Notes: generated by a model from the letters alone, not told the origin. 64,000 nt of DNA from Viscum album (GCA_963277665.1 OY728122.1:1550080868-1550144867), one strand, 5' to 3'; positions 14,591 through 26,330 are shown, counted from the stretch's first letter. Translations and numbers: made by a program.

Positions 14591-15258
14591 TTTACATAAT
14601 AACTGTGACACTATTTCTTAACTTTTTTTCAATATTATTTAAATAATACTAACGGTTATATTTGATGTTTTTAATGCAATTAATGTTATTTAATGATGTT
14701 TTTGGCATGTCAGGAAACCGTATCTCGTACCTATGAAAAGTGAATCATTCCTACTTCTAGAACTCGTGGAATATATGGAATATTAGGATGAAGTACACGT
14801 GCAAGTGGAAAATCGAGAAAAGTGTGACGATACAACAAGAAGAACATACATACACCTGAGAGTACTGTGCTAAACAAAAAAGAACAATCCTGATCAAGAA
14901 GGAGGTTTCAAGACTTTCAAAGAACTTGCATAAGTGCAATCCAACATCACTGAAGAATGCACGATGAATCAAGAGATCATTTTCACTCCTATAGAAAACA
15001 AGCTGGACTACGACACTCTGTTTTTCAATAGAAAAACTAGAGAAGGACTAAGAAGCAATTCTACTGAATCTAACGAGTCCAGAACTGCATTGCTAATCAC
15101 TAGAGCTTCCTAAACTCTTATCTATTATCCCTAAGTGATTTTTTTATTTACTTTTGAGATGTGTGGTGTACTCTATATTTCTCACACACACACTATCTCC
15201 TGCACTGAATTGGAGGATATCAAAATCCTCACTCTAAAACTCTTAACTCTTTTTTACC

Positions 15259-15345
15259 CACGTCAACTGTGGAAGAGGTCCTTGTGTGGCCTGGTCTCTA
15301 TTTATTTCCCACGAAAACAGTGGTATAGGTCCCTGCATGGCCTGG
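15259..15345 (+). repeat. Short direct repeat in the Sirevirus LTR
   Basis: Two 36-base copies (15259-15294 and 15310-15345) share CACG..AAC.GTGG.A.AGGTCC and TGGCCTGG. They are preserved, with differences, at about 25782-25871 in the right LTR. Their role is unknown. Confidence 0.7.
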
Positions 15346-15807
15346 ACAGTTGTGTAAATAGTTGTTAACCCCGATCCAGGGTGTGGATAAAATTTATATA
15401 AATTTGGGAGGACTAATTCTCGGCTTGAGACTGAACCTCTTGTTACATCTGCTATGAATCTTTAGTTTAAGTTTAAAGTATACTACATATATCTTTTATA
15501 CTCGGCTTCTATTACATTCAAACGCAAAACTATTTTAAAGATACTTTGATAGTTAAATTAGCAAGTGTTTACACTTATTGTAAATCAGTAGGTTAGTTTC
15601 AAAAGTTAGTTTGATTTTGTGGATAAATTAACTGAGACGTAATAAATCTTAGAGAAGCTAAGTAAACATTTACAATCAGTAAAAATTCACTACAATTTAA
15701 CTTGTTTTATAAATTGGGGGATTTCAAATAGACAATATTTTAACAGAAATTTGAATTGGAACTCAATTCACCCCCCCCCCTCTTGAGTATCCACTCCGAC
15801 CAACATT

Positions 15808-15820
15808 TGGTATCAAAGGT
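15808..15820 (+). other. Primer-binding site (initiator Met tRNA) of the Sirevirus
   Basis: TGGTATCAAAGGT lies 2 bp after the LTR end. It matches the copia primer site TGGTATCAGAGC, complementary to the 3' end of tRNA-iMet, with mismatches at the GA/AA position and at the last bases. Confidence 0.9.
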
Positions 15821-15947
15821 TGTTTTTGTTTAAGAATTTTTGAAATACTCTGTTTTTCAACTGTGATTTTAGTTGCATCTTTAAAGATCTTAAATTTCTG
15901 TTAGTTCTAAATTTTATCTCTTTAATTATACTTTCTAAAATCTAGTT

Positions 15948-17731
15948 ATGGACAATAGACTAGATGGTTCTGCTACTAACATGCCACATTTCTTCAATGG
16001 TACAAACTATGATCGGTGGAAGCTTAAAATGAAAATTAATTTAGAAAGAATGGGTTTTGATATTTGGACTACTATATAATCTCAATATAAAAGTCCAGAA
16101 ACTGAAAGAACAACTTGGGATGAACCTACAAAGACTGCCCACAATAATAATTATAAAGCTATGAATTCCCTGTACTATGATTTACGAGATGAAGAGTTTA
16201 ACAGAATTTCTTCTTGTAAAACTGCTTTTGAAATATGGGATACTTTAGGTGTTTCTCATGAAAGAACAACCAATGTTAAAGAAATGAGATTAAATACTTA
16301 TACTATTAAATATGATAATTTTAAAATGAAAACTGATGAACCTATTTATGATATGTATCTCAGGTTCAATGAGGTAGTTAATACAATGAATTCACTCGGT
16401 AAAGATATTCTAGAAAAGGAACAAATTATGAGGATAATGAGATGTTTACCAGACCGATGGAGAGGCACATCTGTTTCAATCAGAGAGTCATGTGACATTG
16501 CTTATCTACCTATCAAAGAACTCATTGGTAAGATTATGATGTATGAGGAAGAACTCAAGGTAATAAAGTGGAAGGGGATGAACCAAAAAGGAAATCAGTG
16601 GCTTTCAAGACTACTGCTTCAGATAACAAGGACAAAGAAAATGCTCAGATACAAACTGACAGTTCAACAAGTGAAAGATCAGACTCTGATAATGATGCTT
16701 AAATGGCTCAGATAGCCAGAAGGTTTATGAAATTTTATAGGAAGAATAAATTTTTTAGAAAATCAAATTACAAAGGAAAGTATGAAAATAAGGGACATTG
16801 GAAGAAGGACTGGAAAACGCCAGATAAAAGTGATGAAGTTGTTTTCTATGAGTGCAAAAGAAAAGGCCACATTAAGGCAGAATGCCCAAAGTTAAAATTC
16901 AGGAATAAATATGATTACAAGGACAGTAAGTAAAAGATAGCTATGAAGGCTACCTGGAGTGCTTCTAAAGATAGCGCAAGTGAATCTGAAATGTCTGATT
17001 CTGAAAATAATCGTGCCAACATGTGTTTCATGACAAACACATCTGAGGTAACCTTAGATACTCATGTTTTAAATTATTACTATTCTGGAGATGATGCAGA
17101 ATCTGATTATGATTCTGAAAACATGACTAGTGAGGAATTATTTGAATACTGTAATATGCTAGAACAGACATGAACTGATCTTAAAGATAAATACAAATCA
17201 TTAAAGAAACAGCATGCTCTGACTACTACTGTTAAAACCGAACTTACTATTGAAAAAGAGAAAAATTCTCAACTGTTAAAGGAAAAAACTGAACTGAAAA
17301 TGTCAAATGAGAAACTTAGAAAGGACTTAGAGAAGTTCTCAAATGGAAGGGATACACTAACTGAAATTCTAGGAAAGCAAGTGGCACAAAAATACACTAC
17401 TGAAATAGACAACAAACCTGGACAGAGAAAATTTACTAAGAATATATTTATTCTTAAATCTGGACAGAATACTGCTAGTTCTAGTTCTGGAAATTCATAT
17501 GCTTCAACTAGTTATTCACATAGTTATAGATCAAATAGATTTTATCTTTCAAAATCTATTGATTCTATAAATTATATGAGACCCATAAGACAAATATGGG
17601 TTCCTAAAGTTTTTATTGCTAACCTTTCTGGACCCAAGAAGATCTGGGTACCAAAATCATACTCTATCCAAAACTGTTTTTTAGGAAACCTGCTTGAAGA
17701 GTTCCCACAAGAAGATAGGGTATTTGGATAG
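15948..17731 (+). pseudogene. gag: Sirevirus gag (nucleocapsid), broken
   Basis: Gag packages the element's RNA. The ATG at 15948 starts MDNRLDGSATNMPHFFNGTNYDRW, with the F.G.NY..W block typical of copia gag. A TAA at 16077-16079 stops it at codon 44; the frame then continues past an internal ATG at 16161. Near 16565 the reading shifts to another frame, which runs to 17731 with further stops (about 16701, 16931, 17171). The zinc knuckle reads FYECKRKGHIKAEC (from 16844): the first Cys of CCHC has become Phe, while the remaining C, H and C are present. The tail (about 17170-17350) is rich in K, E and L in a heptad-like pattern, a likely coiled coil as in other Sireviruses. Gag and pol overlap at 17694-17731 in different frames. 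Confidence 0.9.
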
Positions 17732-17963
17732 TGGATGTTCAAGACATATGTCTGGGGATTACTCATGCTTCAAGAGTTTAATAAAGGTTAATGGAGGCTA
17801 TGTCACCTTTTGTGATAATTCTAAAGGAAAGATCATAGGCCTAGGCCAAATTGGTAACACTGATTCAGCTTTAATTTCTAAAGTTTTATTTGTTGATGAA
17901 CTGAAATATAATCTGTTAAGTATTTCTCAGTTGTGTGATGATGGTTTTAATGTCAAATTTTAA
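17694..17963 (+). pseudogene. pol: Sirevirus pol: protease domain
   Basis: The aspartic protease region reads GYLDSGCSRHMSGD; the active-site DSG is at 17727-17735, as in other copia elements. It continues as LISKVLFVDELKYNLLSISQLCDDGF, the normal C-terminal half. It ends at a TAA (17961-17963) in front of the GAG-pre-integrase linker. It is one frame away from the end of gag. I cannot tell whether this shift is original or a later mutation. Confidence 0.9.
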
Positions 17964-18059
17964 AATGATTCCTATAATGTTTTTAATTATAAAAATGATT
18001 TATAATTTTCTACTTTAAGAAATAAAAATGTTTATGTTGTTGATTTAAATTCCTTAGCT

Positions 18060-18885
18060 AAGAAAAATGTTACCTGTTTAAATGCTTTTCATAAAGAGTC
18101 CTGGTTATGGAATAGGAGATTAGGACACTGAAACATACACTCACTTAGGAAACTAACTAGGAAGAACTTAGTTAGAGACTTACCCAAACTTGAGTTTCCA
18201 AATGATGAAGTGTGTAATCCCTTTAAAAAGGGAAAGAAACCCAAAATCTCTTTCAAACTAAAGAAAGAAGTCTCAACATCTCAACCTCTCGAGTTGGTTC
18301 ACATGGATCTATTTGGACCATCTAGAGTTTCTAGCTTAAATGGGAATCACTATGTCTATGTCCTAGTAGATGACTTTTCTAGATATATGTGGGTATACTT
18401 CTTAGCTCACAAAAGTGAAGCTTGTTCTTTGTTAATTACTCCAAGTCTGAAGAAAACCATAGTGGACTTAAGATTAAAACTCTAACAAGTGATCATGAAC
18501 GTGAGTTTGAAAATCATGAATTTGAATCCTATTTCTCACACAATGCCTATAGTCATAACTTTTCTGATCCTAGGACACCTCAGCAGAATGGTGTAGTAGA
18601 AAGAAGAAATAGAACCCTATAGAAATTGCTAGAACTATGCTTAATGAATATGACCTGCCTATTTACTTTTGGGCTGAAGCTATGAATACATCTTGTTATA
18701 TTATTAATAGATTATTAATTAGACTTGTTCTTAAGAAGACCCCTTATGAGTTTTGGAATAATAGAAAACCTAAAGTTAGTTACTTTAGAGTCTTTGGCTG
18801 TAAAGTTTTTATTCTTAATACAAAGGATAATCTGGATAAGTTTGCTTCTAAGAGTGATGAAATAATTTTCTTGGTTATTATTTAA
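18060..18885 (+). pseudogene. pol: Sirevirus pol: integrase domain, frameshifted
   Basis: Integrase reads across three frames. The zinc-finger region is damaged: RRLGH followed by a TGA at about 18129, and VCNPFKKGK where the family has VC.ACQ.GK, so one Cys is lost. The core has its first Asp in MDLFGPSR (18306-18308), the second in LTSDHEREF (18491-18493) and the Glu in NGVVERRNRTL (18599-18601). All three catalytic acids therefore survive although the frame changes between them (near 18425-18480 and 18620). The C-terminal part (YFWAEAMNTSCYIINR...TPYEFW...FGCKVFILN) is typical copia and ends at 18885. Confidence 0.9.
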
Positions 18886-18926
18886 CTAGAAAATCCTATA
18901 GAGTCTTTAATAGAAGAACCAAATGT

Positions 18927-20255
18927 GTGGAAGAATTTGTTCACATCATGTTTAATGAAACTGATCCACATGAGCCTAAAACCTCACTTGAAAATCTTGA
19001 GGAAGATTTGAGTATTCTGGACCCTAATGAAAAATCTAAAGAACCTGCTGTAAAAACAACCAGTTCTAGACATATTCCAGAATCTGCTGCTATGGAACCC
19101 GAACCTATAGATGAACCTGAAATTTCTAGTCCTACCTTTACTAGATCAACTAGAATTCTAAAGAATCATCCTTTAGATGTTGTTGTAGGAAATCTTGATA
19201 GAGGGACACAGACTAGAGATTCTCTTAGAAATCAGGTTGAACATCAAGCCTTCTTGTCACAGCTTGAACCTAAAAACATTGATGATGCTATTAATGATGA
19301 ATTTTGGGTAATTTCTATTCAAGAAGAACTCAATCAGTTTGAACGAAATAAAGTGTGGAATCTTGTTGAAAGACCTAAGAACACTTTCGCCATAGGCACT
19401 AAATGGGTGTTTAGAAATAAAGTAGATGAATCTGGAAACATAGTTAGAAACAAAGCTAGGCTAGTTGCACAAGGCTATAGTCAAGAGGAAGGAATTGACT
19501 ATGAGGAGACTTTTTCTCATGTATCCAGATTAGAAGCAAATAAGATTTTACTTTCTTATGCTGCACATCTAAATTTCAAACTATATCAAATGGATGTCAA
19601 GAGTGCTTTCTTTAATGGATATATTACTAAGGATGTTTTTGTTGAACAACCATATGGATTCTAAAACCCTCATTTTCCAAATCATATTTTCAAATTATAA
19701 AAATATTTATATGGTTCAAAGCAAGCTCTAATAGCTTGGTATGATAGATTAAGTACTTTTCTAATCTCTAAAGGTTTTACAAAAGGTATAGCTGACCCTA
19801 CTCTTTTTATCAAACGAATTTATAAAGATGTTTTAGTTGTTCAAATTTATATAGATGATATTATTTTTGGATCTTCAAGAAATTCCCTATGTACGGATTT
19901 TTCTAAAATGATGCAAAGTGAATTTGAAATGAGTTTAATGGGAGAAATCAAATTCTTTCTTGGATTTAAAATCTTTCAAAATGATGATGGAATTATTTTA
20001 ACTCAAATTAAATATACTAGAGATCTTTTAAAACGTTTTGGATTGGATAGCACAAAAGGTAGTGACACTCCCATGAGTACCACATGTAAGATGGATTTTG
20101 ATGAAGACAGTAAATCTGTTGATCAAACCACTTATAGAGGATTGATTGGAAGTCTACACTACCTGACTGCTAGTCATCCTAATATTATGTTTAGTGTGTG
20201 TATGTGTGCTCATTTTCAAGTAAATCCTAAAGAGTCACATTTAAATGCTGTATAG
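18927..20255 (+). pseudogene. pol: Sirevirus pol: reverse transcriptase domain
   Basis: Reverse transcriptase core: WNLVERP...[41 protein letters not shown] (first catalytic Asp kept), VFVEQPYGF, then a TAA at about 19662 and a TAA at about 19698. The active site YIDDIIFGS is at 19848-19874 with both Asp kept. It continues in one frame through the connection region (SLMGEIKFFLGFKI, YRGLIGSLHYLTASHPNI) to a TAG at 20253-20255. Only nonsense changes interrupt it; there is no frameshift here. An acidic, Pro-rich linker (about 18960-19150) precedes the domain. Confidence 0.95.
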
Positions 20256-20294
20256 ATAATTTTCAAATACCTCAAGCGTACTCCCAATTTAGGA

Positions 20295-20792
20295 TTGTTC
20301 TATCCCAAAGGACAATCATTTGAACTAGTTAGTTATTCTGATGCTGATTTTTCTGGATATAAGTTAGATAAAAAAAGAACGTCTGGAACATGTCATCTTT
20401 TAGGAAAGTCACTAGTATCATGGTGTAGTAAGAAACAAAATTTTGTTGCATTATCTACTGGAAAAGCTAAATACATAGCTGCTGGAAGTTGTTGTATGCA
20501 AATTTTGTGGATGAAACACACATTACTAGACTATGGATATCAATTCAGACATATCCCAACAAATTGTGACAACACAAGTGCTATTAATATTTCTAAGAAT
20601 CTTGTTTCTCATTCTAGGACAAAACATATTGATTTAAGACATCACTTTTTGAGAGATCATTATCAAAAAGGTGATATCACTTTGGAATTCATTGGTACTG
20701 AATATTAACTTGATGATATATTCACTAAACCATTAAATTCTGAAAGATTGGACTACATCATACATGATAATGGTATGATTAATCATAAATAG
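20295..20792 (+). pseudogene. pol: Sirevirus pol: RNase H domain with a lost catalytic Glu
   Basis: RNase H removes the RNA strand of the RNA-DNA hybrid. SYSDADFSGYK (from about 20331) keeps the first acidic residues, and KRTSGTCHLLGKSLVSWCSKKQ is normal. The motif that should read ALSTAEAEY, holding the catalytic Glu, is ALSTGKAKY at about 20448-20475, with Lys at both acidic positions. The later KHIDLRHHFLRDH block is intact. A TAA at 20706-20708 interrupts the tail, and the frame reaches its natural end, TAG, at 20790-20792. Confidence 0.9.
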
Positions 20793-21224
20793 ATATCTTA
20801 CTGATCTTAATACTCAATACTTTACTTTACTTTACGGTTTCATGCTCACTGTTTTACAGTTACTGTTTCATGCATATGGTCTCACCATTAAGATCTTGTG
20901 CTCACGGTCTATTAACTCACTATCTCACCATGACTGCACCGAATGGTCATTTTCTCACCGTGATGACTATTTTTCATCACACCGTAATGCCTACTCATGG
21001 TCTCACCGTGAAAATTATTTATATTCTTATTTTAACCCGTATCGCGGTAATTTTTATTTCACTGCTATTTTATTTCCTGCGTTTTTGTTTTTATTACGTT
21101 TGACATTCCCAAATGATAAAACTTAAGGGTTTCATTCGATTCTTTACACGAACTCTCTCCTAAACCATCTCATTCTTGAAAACCTTCTCTTCCCTCTCGC
21201 CCTAACCTTCAGTGGATGCCAAGG
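20793..21224 (+). other. Spacer between pol and envelope-like ORF with CACCGTGA-like motifs
   Basis: This non-coding stretch holds repeated forms of CTCACCGTGA, CTCACCATGA, CACACCGTAA, CTCACTGTTT and TCACGGTCT between about 20830 and 21030. It is the same core motif as the LTR minisatellite, here at 20-40 base spacing rather than in a tight array. Two overlapping chance ORFs cover it but look like translation of the repeat. Confidence 0.65.
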
Positions 21225-24218
21225 ATGAAGCATCCATCTTTACCTTCGTCTGGGAAGCGCCGCTCTAAGAAGCAGAAGAGGATACCATGAATAGCTCCAG
21301 AAGGACCTCTAAACCCAAACATGGTAAGTCGTACTATTGTACCTGAAAAAAAAGTTTTCCCTGAATGGTTGTTGTCTAGAAATACTTTAGTTTTGAAAGC
21401 TTTAAGAGAACAAGGATATCTTGAATGGTTCTCTGGAAAAAATAGACCAATTTACCCGAGGATGGTATCTCAATTCTATCAGTATGTGAAGTTTTCATTT
21501 GAGTCTGGAGAAATATTTATGGTAACAAGATGGATCAATGGTCAAAAGTGTTCTTTCTCTTCAATGATGTGGGTTGCATGCCTAATAATTCCACATGAAG
21601 GAGTTTGTGAAGATTACCAGAGAGACCCTCCTCCGTCTTCTGATATCTTCAATCTGGAGAATGCTTTGGAATGTATAGATGGAAATGTCACCAAGCGAAG
21701 GGACATAGCTGCTGAATTCGATGGGGAAACTAGACTTCTTTTCAAATTTGTTCAGAATTTGATTAGTCCGAGAAAAGGGGATTTTGCTGTAATGAAGTGT
21801 CAGGATGTGTTTCTGATTCCCCAGTTGAATAATGACCATACGATCAACCTATGAAAGTATGTTATTAACCATATCTGTGAGATAATCAAAGTCACATCCA
21901 AATCCACCTCCTTGTTTTACTCAAGGATGATTTCAACCATATTAGTCGCCAAAGGGATGGTTTGAATGAATGAAGAAAAGTTAGAGGACTTTGATTTCTA
22001 TTTATCTATGCCTATCATCAGAAGGATAAAGATAAGCTGGAACCCCTAGAACAAGCAGTGGGTTGAGGATAATGATCAACTCTATAAAAATCTTAATCCT
22101 ATTGATTATCCAAGAAGACCTAAGAATTTATCTGATCCTGGTTTGGTACCAGATGAAGTGGATGAGTTTTCAGAAGAATAAGAAGAAGAAGAGGAAGTAA
22201 CAGCTGAAGTATCACCTAGAGAAGAAGCTGAAATATCTCCCATGGAAACTGTTCCTGTTGAAAAAGAAAGGGATGTTGTCCCTGCTGTTATCCCTGATGA
22301 AATACCTTAAGGAGAGGAAGTTGTTGTTGGTTTGAGAGAAGAGGAATCTCATGCTTCTACTGAGGATGTAAATCTAGAAACTCATCCTCATGCTGTAATA
22401 AAATTGGTTTTTCCTGATTCAGAACAGCAAGTAACCATAGAGACAGATCCTGTTGAAGAGGATCTCCCAGTTGAGAAAGAAGCATGTCTGGAAGCTCAAC
22501 CAGTGGAACAATTGGTTCCTGAGTATATTCCCTCTATGGAAGAGAGGATTGAAATTTCCGTTCAGCTGGCAAGGCAAGAGTTTTCGGAAGAGATTAGAGA
22601 AGATCATGTGGATCATGATCATGTTCCTGAGCCTCAAGAATCTGGAAGGGAAGCACAATTTAAGTGGGAGGAACCTCAAAACCTTGAGATTATAGAAGCT
22701 GGATCTGCTGAAGCTTCTCAACCTACTGTCACATATTCTGTGTACACTCAGTATGAGTTCCCAAGATTTTATGATGTGAATGAGTCACATCAAGTGACTA
22801 CAACTGGAATGGATCTTTCTTCTCTGTTTCAACTGAAGTCTGTAGCTCATCCAGAACCAGTACCAGAACTAGAGCCTCCATCTGAATCAGAATCTGTGTC
22901 TAAAGATGACTTTAAACCACAAACAGAACCTGAACCGCTACCTTTACCTGCACCCTTACCCGAGCATCACTCATTTGTGACTAAAGATGATCTGAAAGTT
23001 TTTGGAGAGACTCTGTTAGCTGGAGTTGAGAAGATATTATCCTCTCAACCTCGTCCAGTGACTCAACTGAGTCATGAAAATGCATAAATTATCTTGGAAA
23101 ATATTATATTGAATATTCAACAAAGGATGATTCAAGAAATTCAATAATCCTGAGTTGAAAATAAGCTGCTACGTGCTAATGTTGCAAATCTGAAAAAAAT
23201 GGTAGCAACCATGCAAAATGAGTTGTCTTTGAGATCCGTGTCTGCTCCTGTTTCTTCCCCTGCACCTATTGCTACTTCTCCTGAGACATCTGATTCCATC
23301 CTTGCTAGGGATATTGTGTCTAAAGTTCATCCATATCAACTATCTTTTTATGAGAATATTGGAAAAAGACACACCAAGATTCTGGAACATATAAGGGAGC
23401 TTGTAGAAAATCTGAATAAACTCATAGATGAGTACACTCGATGCCTGCAACAAGTTCTCAAATAGCTCAAAGTTATATCTGAAGCTGTAAAAGATTCTCC
23501 TGCTTCAGGTCAACCTTATGTTCCTCTTTTGGATGATTCTTTGATGAGATCCATAATCAAGGAAGAACTTCAGAATGCCTTAAGTGGCTTGGATTTGTCT
23601 TCTTTGTCAGAAGTTGTTAAGAATAGTGATCGAGCATTGGACTTGGTTATAATTCATTCTACAATAGCTAATGATGCTCAACATGAGATCACTAAGAAAA
23701 TATATTTTTATCTCACTCGAATTTTCTCCAAAAGTGATATGACAGATCACTTTAGATATCTTGTGGAAAATTTGAGAATCCCTCCGGTAACTCAAGCTTT
23801 TAAAACTCAAGTTCAGAAACTTACAGAGTTCACCAGATTTTTGGACAAATTCAGGGAGAATAAGGATGATTTTGAAAAGGCTATGTAATATGGTGGTGAA
23901 ATAATTACTAATTTAATAAATATTTTGAAGCCATATCTTCATGTGCAGAGTACTGCTATAGTTGCTCCAACTGCTGCACCCCTTAGACCTGGTCTACCTG
24001 CCTTAGCCTCCACTTCCATGACAGTCAGCCAAGCTCTTTCTCAGATCCGGCCAGTCATTCTTGACTAACCCCAGCCTAGATATTCTACTTCTCCTACTTT
24101 GGCTCTATCTATTTTTAAAGGTCTACCCTTACCCTCTTTGTCTACCACATCTATGCCTTCTTCTACATCGGCACCATCTCCTGCTTCTGATAAAGGCAAA
24201 GACAAGGTGGATCCCTGA
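21225..24218 (+). pseudogene. Sirevirus envelope-like ORF, about 1000 codons, nonsense changes only
   Basis: A single reading frame runs from the ATG at 21225 to the TGA at 24216-24218. I count about eleven internal stops (for example 21288, 21852, 22047, 22308, 23085, 23463, 23886) but no frameshift. The first 20 codons contain a strongly basic cluster (KRRSKKQKR) that looks like a nuclear-localisation signal. Codons about 33-220 resemble the plant transposon domain found in Sirevirus third ORFs (RLLFKFVQNLISPRKGDFAVM). Then come a long acidic, Pro/Glu-rich part (about 22180-23000), a helical Leu/Glu-rich part (about 23160-23880) and a Ser/Pro-rich end. I see no clear signal peptide or membrane segment. 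The name envelope-like follows the literature; the function is unknown. Confidence 0.8.
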
Positions 24219-24467
24219 AGAGTCTGAGGACTGTTTTCCTTTTTTATGGGATATAATTTGCTATTTAATGTTTTTATTATATTATGAACCCTTTTTTTAA
24301 TGAAAAATGTCGTGTTTCTTTTCATTTTTCTCTATCTTTTTGATAATCCCAAAAGAGGGAGAAAAACTACAAGTGTCAGTTCTATAATGAGATATGCTCT
24401 TCTAATACGCAAGTCTCTTTAATATTGCATTTCATTTATATTTTTCCAATACATGATTTGTGACCAT
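24219..24467 (+). other. 3' untranslated stretch of the Sirevirus
   Basis: AT-rich DNA between the envelope-like ORF and the polypurine tract. It has a secondary purine run (AAAAGAGGGAG) at about 24350-24362, which could be a second polypurine tract of the kind known in Sireviruses. Confidence 0.55.
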
Positions 24468-24480
24468 CAAAAAGGGGGAG
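24468..24480 (+). other. Polypurine tract of the Sirevirus
   Basis: CAAAAAGGGGGAG lies 2 bp before the TG of the 3' LTR, which is the expected place for priming plus-strand DNA synthesis. Confidence 0.9.
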
Positions 24481-24482
24481 AT

Positions 24483-26330
24483 TGCTGGACTCCTCATGTG
24501 TTAATCATGTTTTAATGATCACAAATCCTATTACGAATTAATCTCAATCTTCATAGCACATCTTGCTAATGCTCTTCAATCTCAATAATAACTACACATC
24601 ATGTTTTAACGATAACAAATATTATGGATGTTAATTACTATCTTTAATATTTACAAGTATTATACAAGATTACAAATCTCACATATATTATCAAGCCTTT
24701 ATATTTATGATTCAAGGACTCTTACTCTCTAATGATTAAGATTAATCCATATTCTGCATATTACTATCTAAGTCTAAATACAAGTATTTTTCTAAGTATG
24801 GAGACACTATGAAGGAAAAATCATGACCCAGACATTGTGACCCAGACACCATGAAGGACAAATAGTGACCCAGACACCGTGACCTAGACACCGTGAAGGA
24901 CAAACCGTGACCCAGACACCGTGACCCAGACACCGTGACCCAGACACCATGACCCAGACACCGTGACCCAGACACCGTGACACAGACACCATGAAGGACT
25001 CACCGTGACCGAGACACCGTGATCTAGACACCGTGACGTGGACATACCGTGAATCTCATACCATGAAGCTCATACTGTGAACCTCATACCGTGAACCATC
25101 TACCGTGAAGAAGACATCGTTTACATAATCACTGTGACACTGTTTCTTAAGTTTTTGTCAATATTATTTAAAAAATACTAACGGTCATATTTGATGTTTT
25201 TAATGAAATTAATGTTATTTAATGATAGTTTTTGGCATGTCAGGAAACCGTATCTCATACCTATTAAAAGTGAATCATTCCTACTGCCAGAACTCATGGA
25301 ATATAAGGAATATTAAGATACAGTACACATGCAAGTGGAAAATCGAGAAAAGTGTGATGATATAACAAGAAGAACATACATATGCCCGAGAGTACTGTGC
25401 TGAACAAAAAGAACAATCCTGATCAAGAAGGAGATTTCAGGACTTTCAAAGAACTCTCATAAGTGCAATCCAACATCACTGAAGAACACACGACGAATCA
25501 AGAGATCATTTTCACTCCTGTAGAACACATGCTGAACTACGACACTCTATTTTTCAACAGAAAAACCAGAGGACTAAGAAGCAATTCTGCTGAATCCAAT
25601 GATTCCAGAGATGCATTGCTAATCACTAGATCTTTCTAAACACTTATCTATTCGCTCTAAGTGATTTTTTATTTACTTTCAAGTAGTGTGTTGTACTCTG
25701 TATATCTCACACACACACTATCTCTTGCACTGAACTGGAGGATATCAAAATCCTCACTCTAAAAGTCGTAACTCTTGTTTATCCACGTTAACGGTGGAAG
25801 AGGTCCTTGTGTGGCCTGATCTCTGTTTTTTTTTCACAAAGAACAGTAGTAGAGGACCCTGTGTGGCCTGGATAGTTGTGTAAACTATTGTTAACCCCGA
25901 TCCAGGGTGTGGATCAAATTTATATAAATTTGAGAGGACTAAGTCTTGGCTTGAGACTGAACCTCTTGTTACATCTGTTTTGTATCTTTAGTTTAAGTTT
26001 AAAGTATACTACATATATCTTTTATACTCCGCTGCTATTACTTTGAAATACAAAACAATTTTAAAGCTACATTGATAGTTAAATTAGCATGTGTTTACAC
26101 TTATTGTAAATCAGTAGGTTAGTTTCAAAACTCATATTGATCTTGTGGTTAAATTAACAGAGACCTAATCAATCTTAGAGAAGTAAGTGAACATTTAAAA
26201 TCTGTATAAATTCACTACAGTTTAACATGTTTTATAAATTGGGGGATTTTAAATAGACAATATTTTAACATAAATTTTAATTGGAACTCAATTCACCCCC
26301 CCCCCTCTTTAGTATCCACTCCGACCAAAA
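24483..26330 (+). repeat. Sirevirus 3' LTR
   Basis: It aligns from TGCTGG to CCAAAA with the left LTR (1848 bp against 1838 bp). The normal CA end has become AA. The minisatellite is at 24802-25116 and the poly-C run near 26296-26305. By eye the two LTRs differ at about one base in ten. Confidence 0.95.
24802..25116 (+). repeat. CACCGTGA minisatellite in the 3' LTR
   Basis: The array has the same 15-base phrases as in the 5' LTR, but the order and number of variants differ: an uninterrupted block of GACCCAGACACCGT repeats lies at about 24905-24990. The two copies have therefore changed by gain or loss of units since insertion. Confidence 0.9.

Larger units (their letters stand above)
13968..15805 (+). 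repeat. Sirevirus 5' LTR
   Basis: It starts TGTTGG and ends CAACA, 1838 bp. It contains a CACCGTGA-rich minisatellite (14283-14590), a partial 51-bp-spaced direct repeat (15259-15345) and, near the 3' end, a run of ten or more C (around 15770-15780) of the kind seen at many copia LTR ends. The LTR should hold the promoter and polyadenylation signals, but I cannot place the TATA box with confidence. The matching LTR starts at 24483. Confidence 0.95.
13968..26330 (+). mobile_element. Sirevirus (Ty1/copia) LTR retrotransposon, full length but decayed
   Basis: The order is LTR, Met-tRNA primer site, gag, pol (protease, integrase, RT, RNase H), spacer, envelope-like ORF, polypurine tract, LTR. 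Integrase before RT identifies Ty1/copia. The long LTRs, the gag with a C-terminal coiled coil, the extra 3' ORF and the AAAGGGGGAGAT polypurine tract identify the Sirevirus genus. It sits inside element D with a perfect 5-bp target duplication. The LTRs differ at roughly one base in ten by eye, so it is not a recent insertion. No ORF is intact, so it could move only with proteins supplied by relatives. Confidence 0.95.

Noticed and set aside
17694..17731. Gag-pol frame change considered as programmed frameshifting
   Set aside because: No clear slippery heptamer plus stem is visible, and other mutational frameshifts occur nearby in gag and integrase, so a later indel is equally likely.
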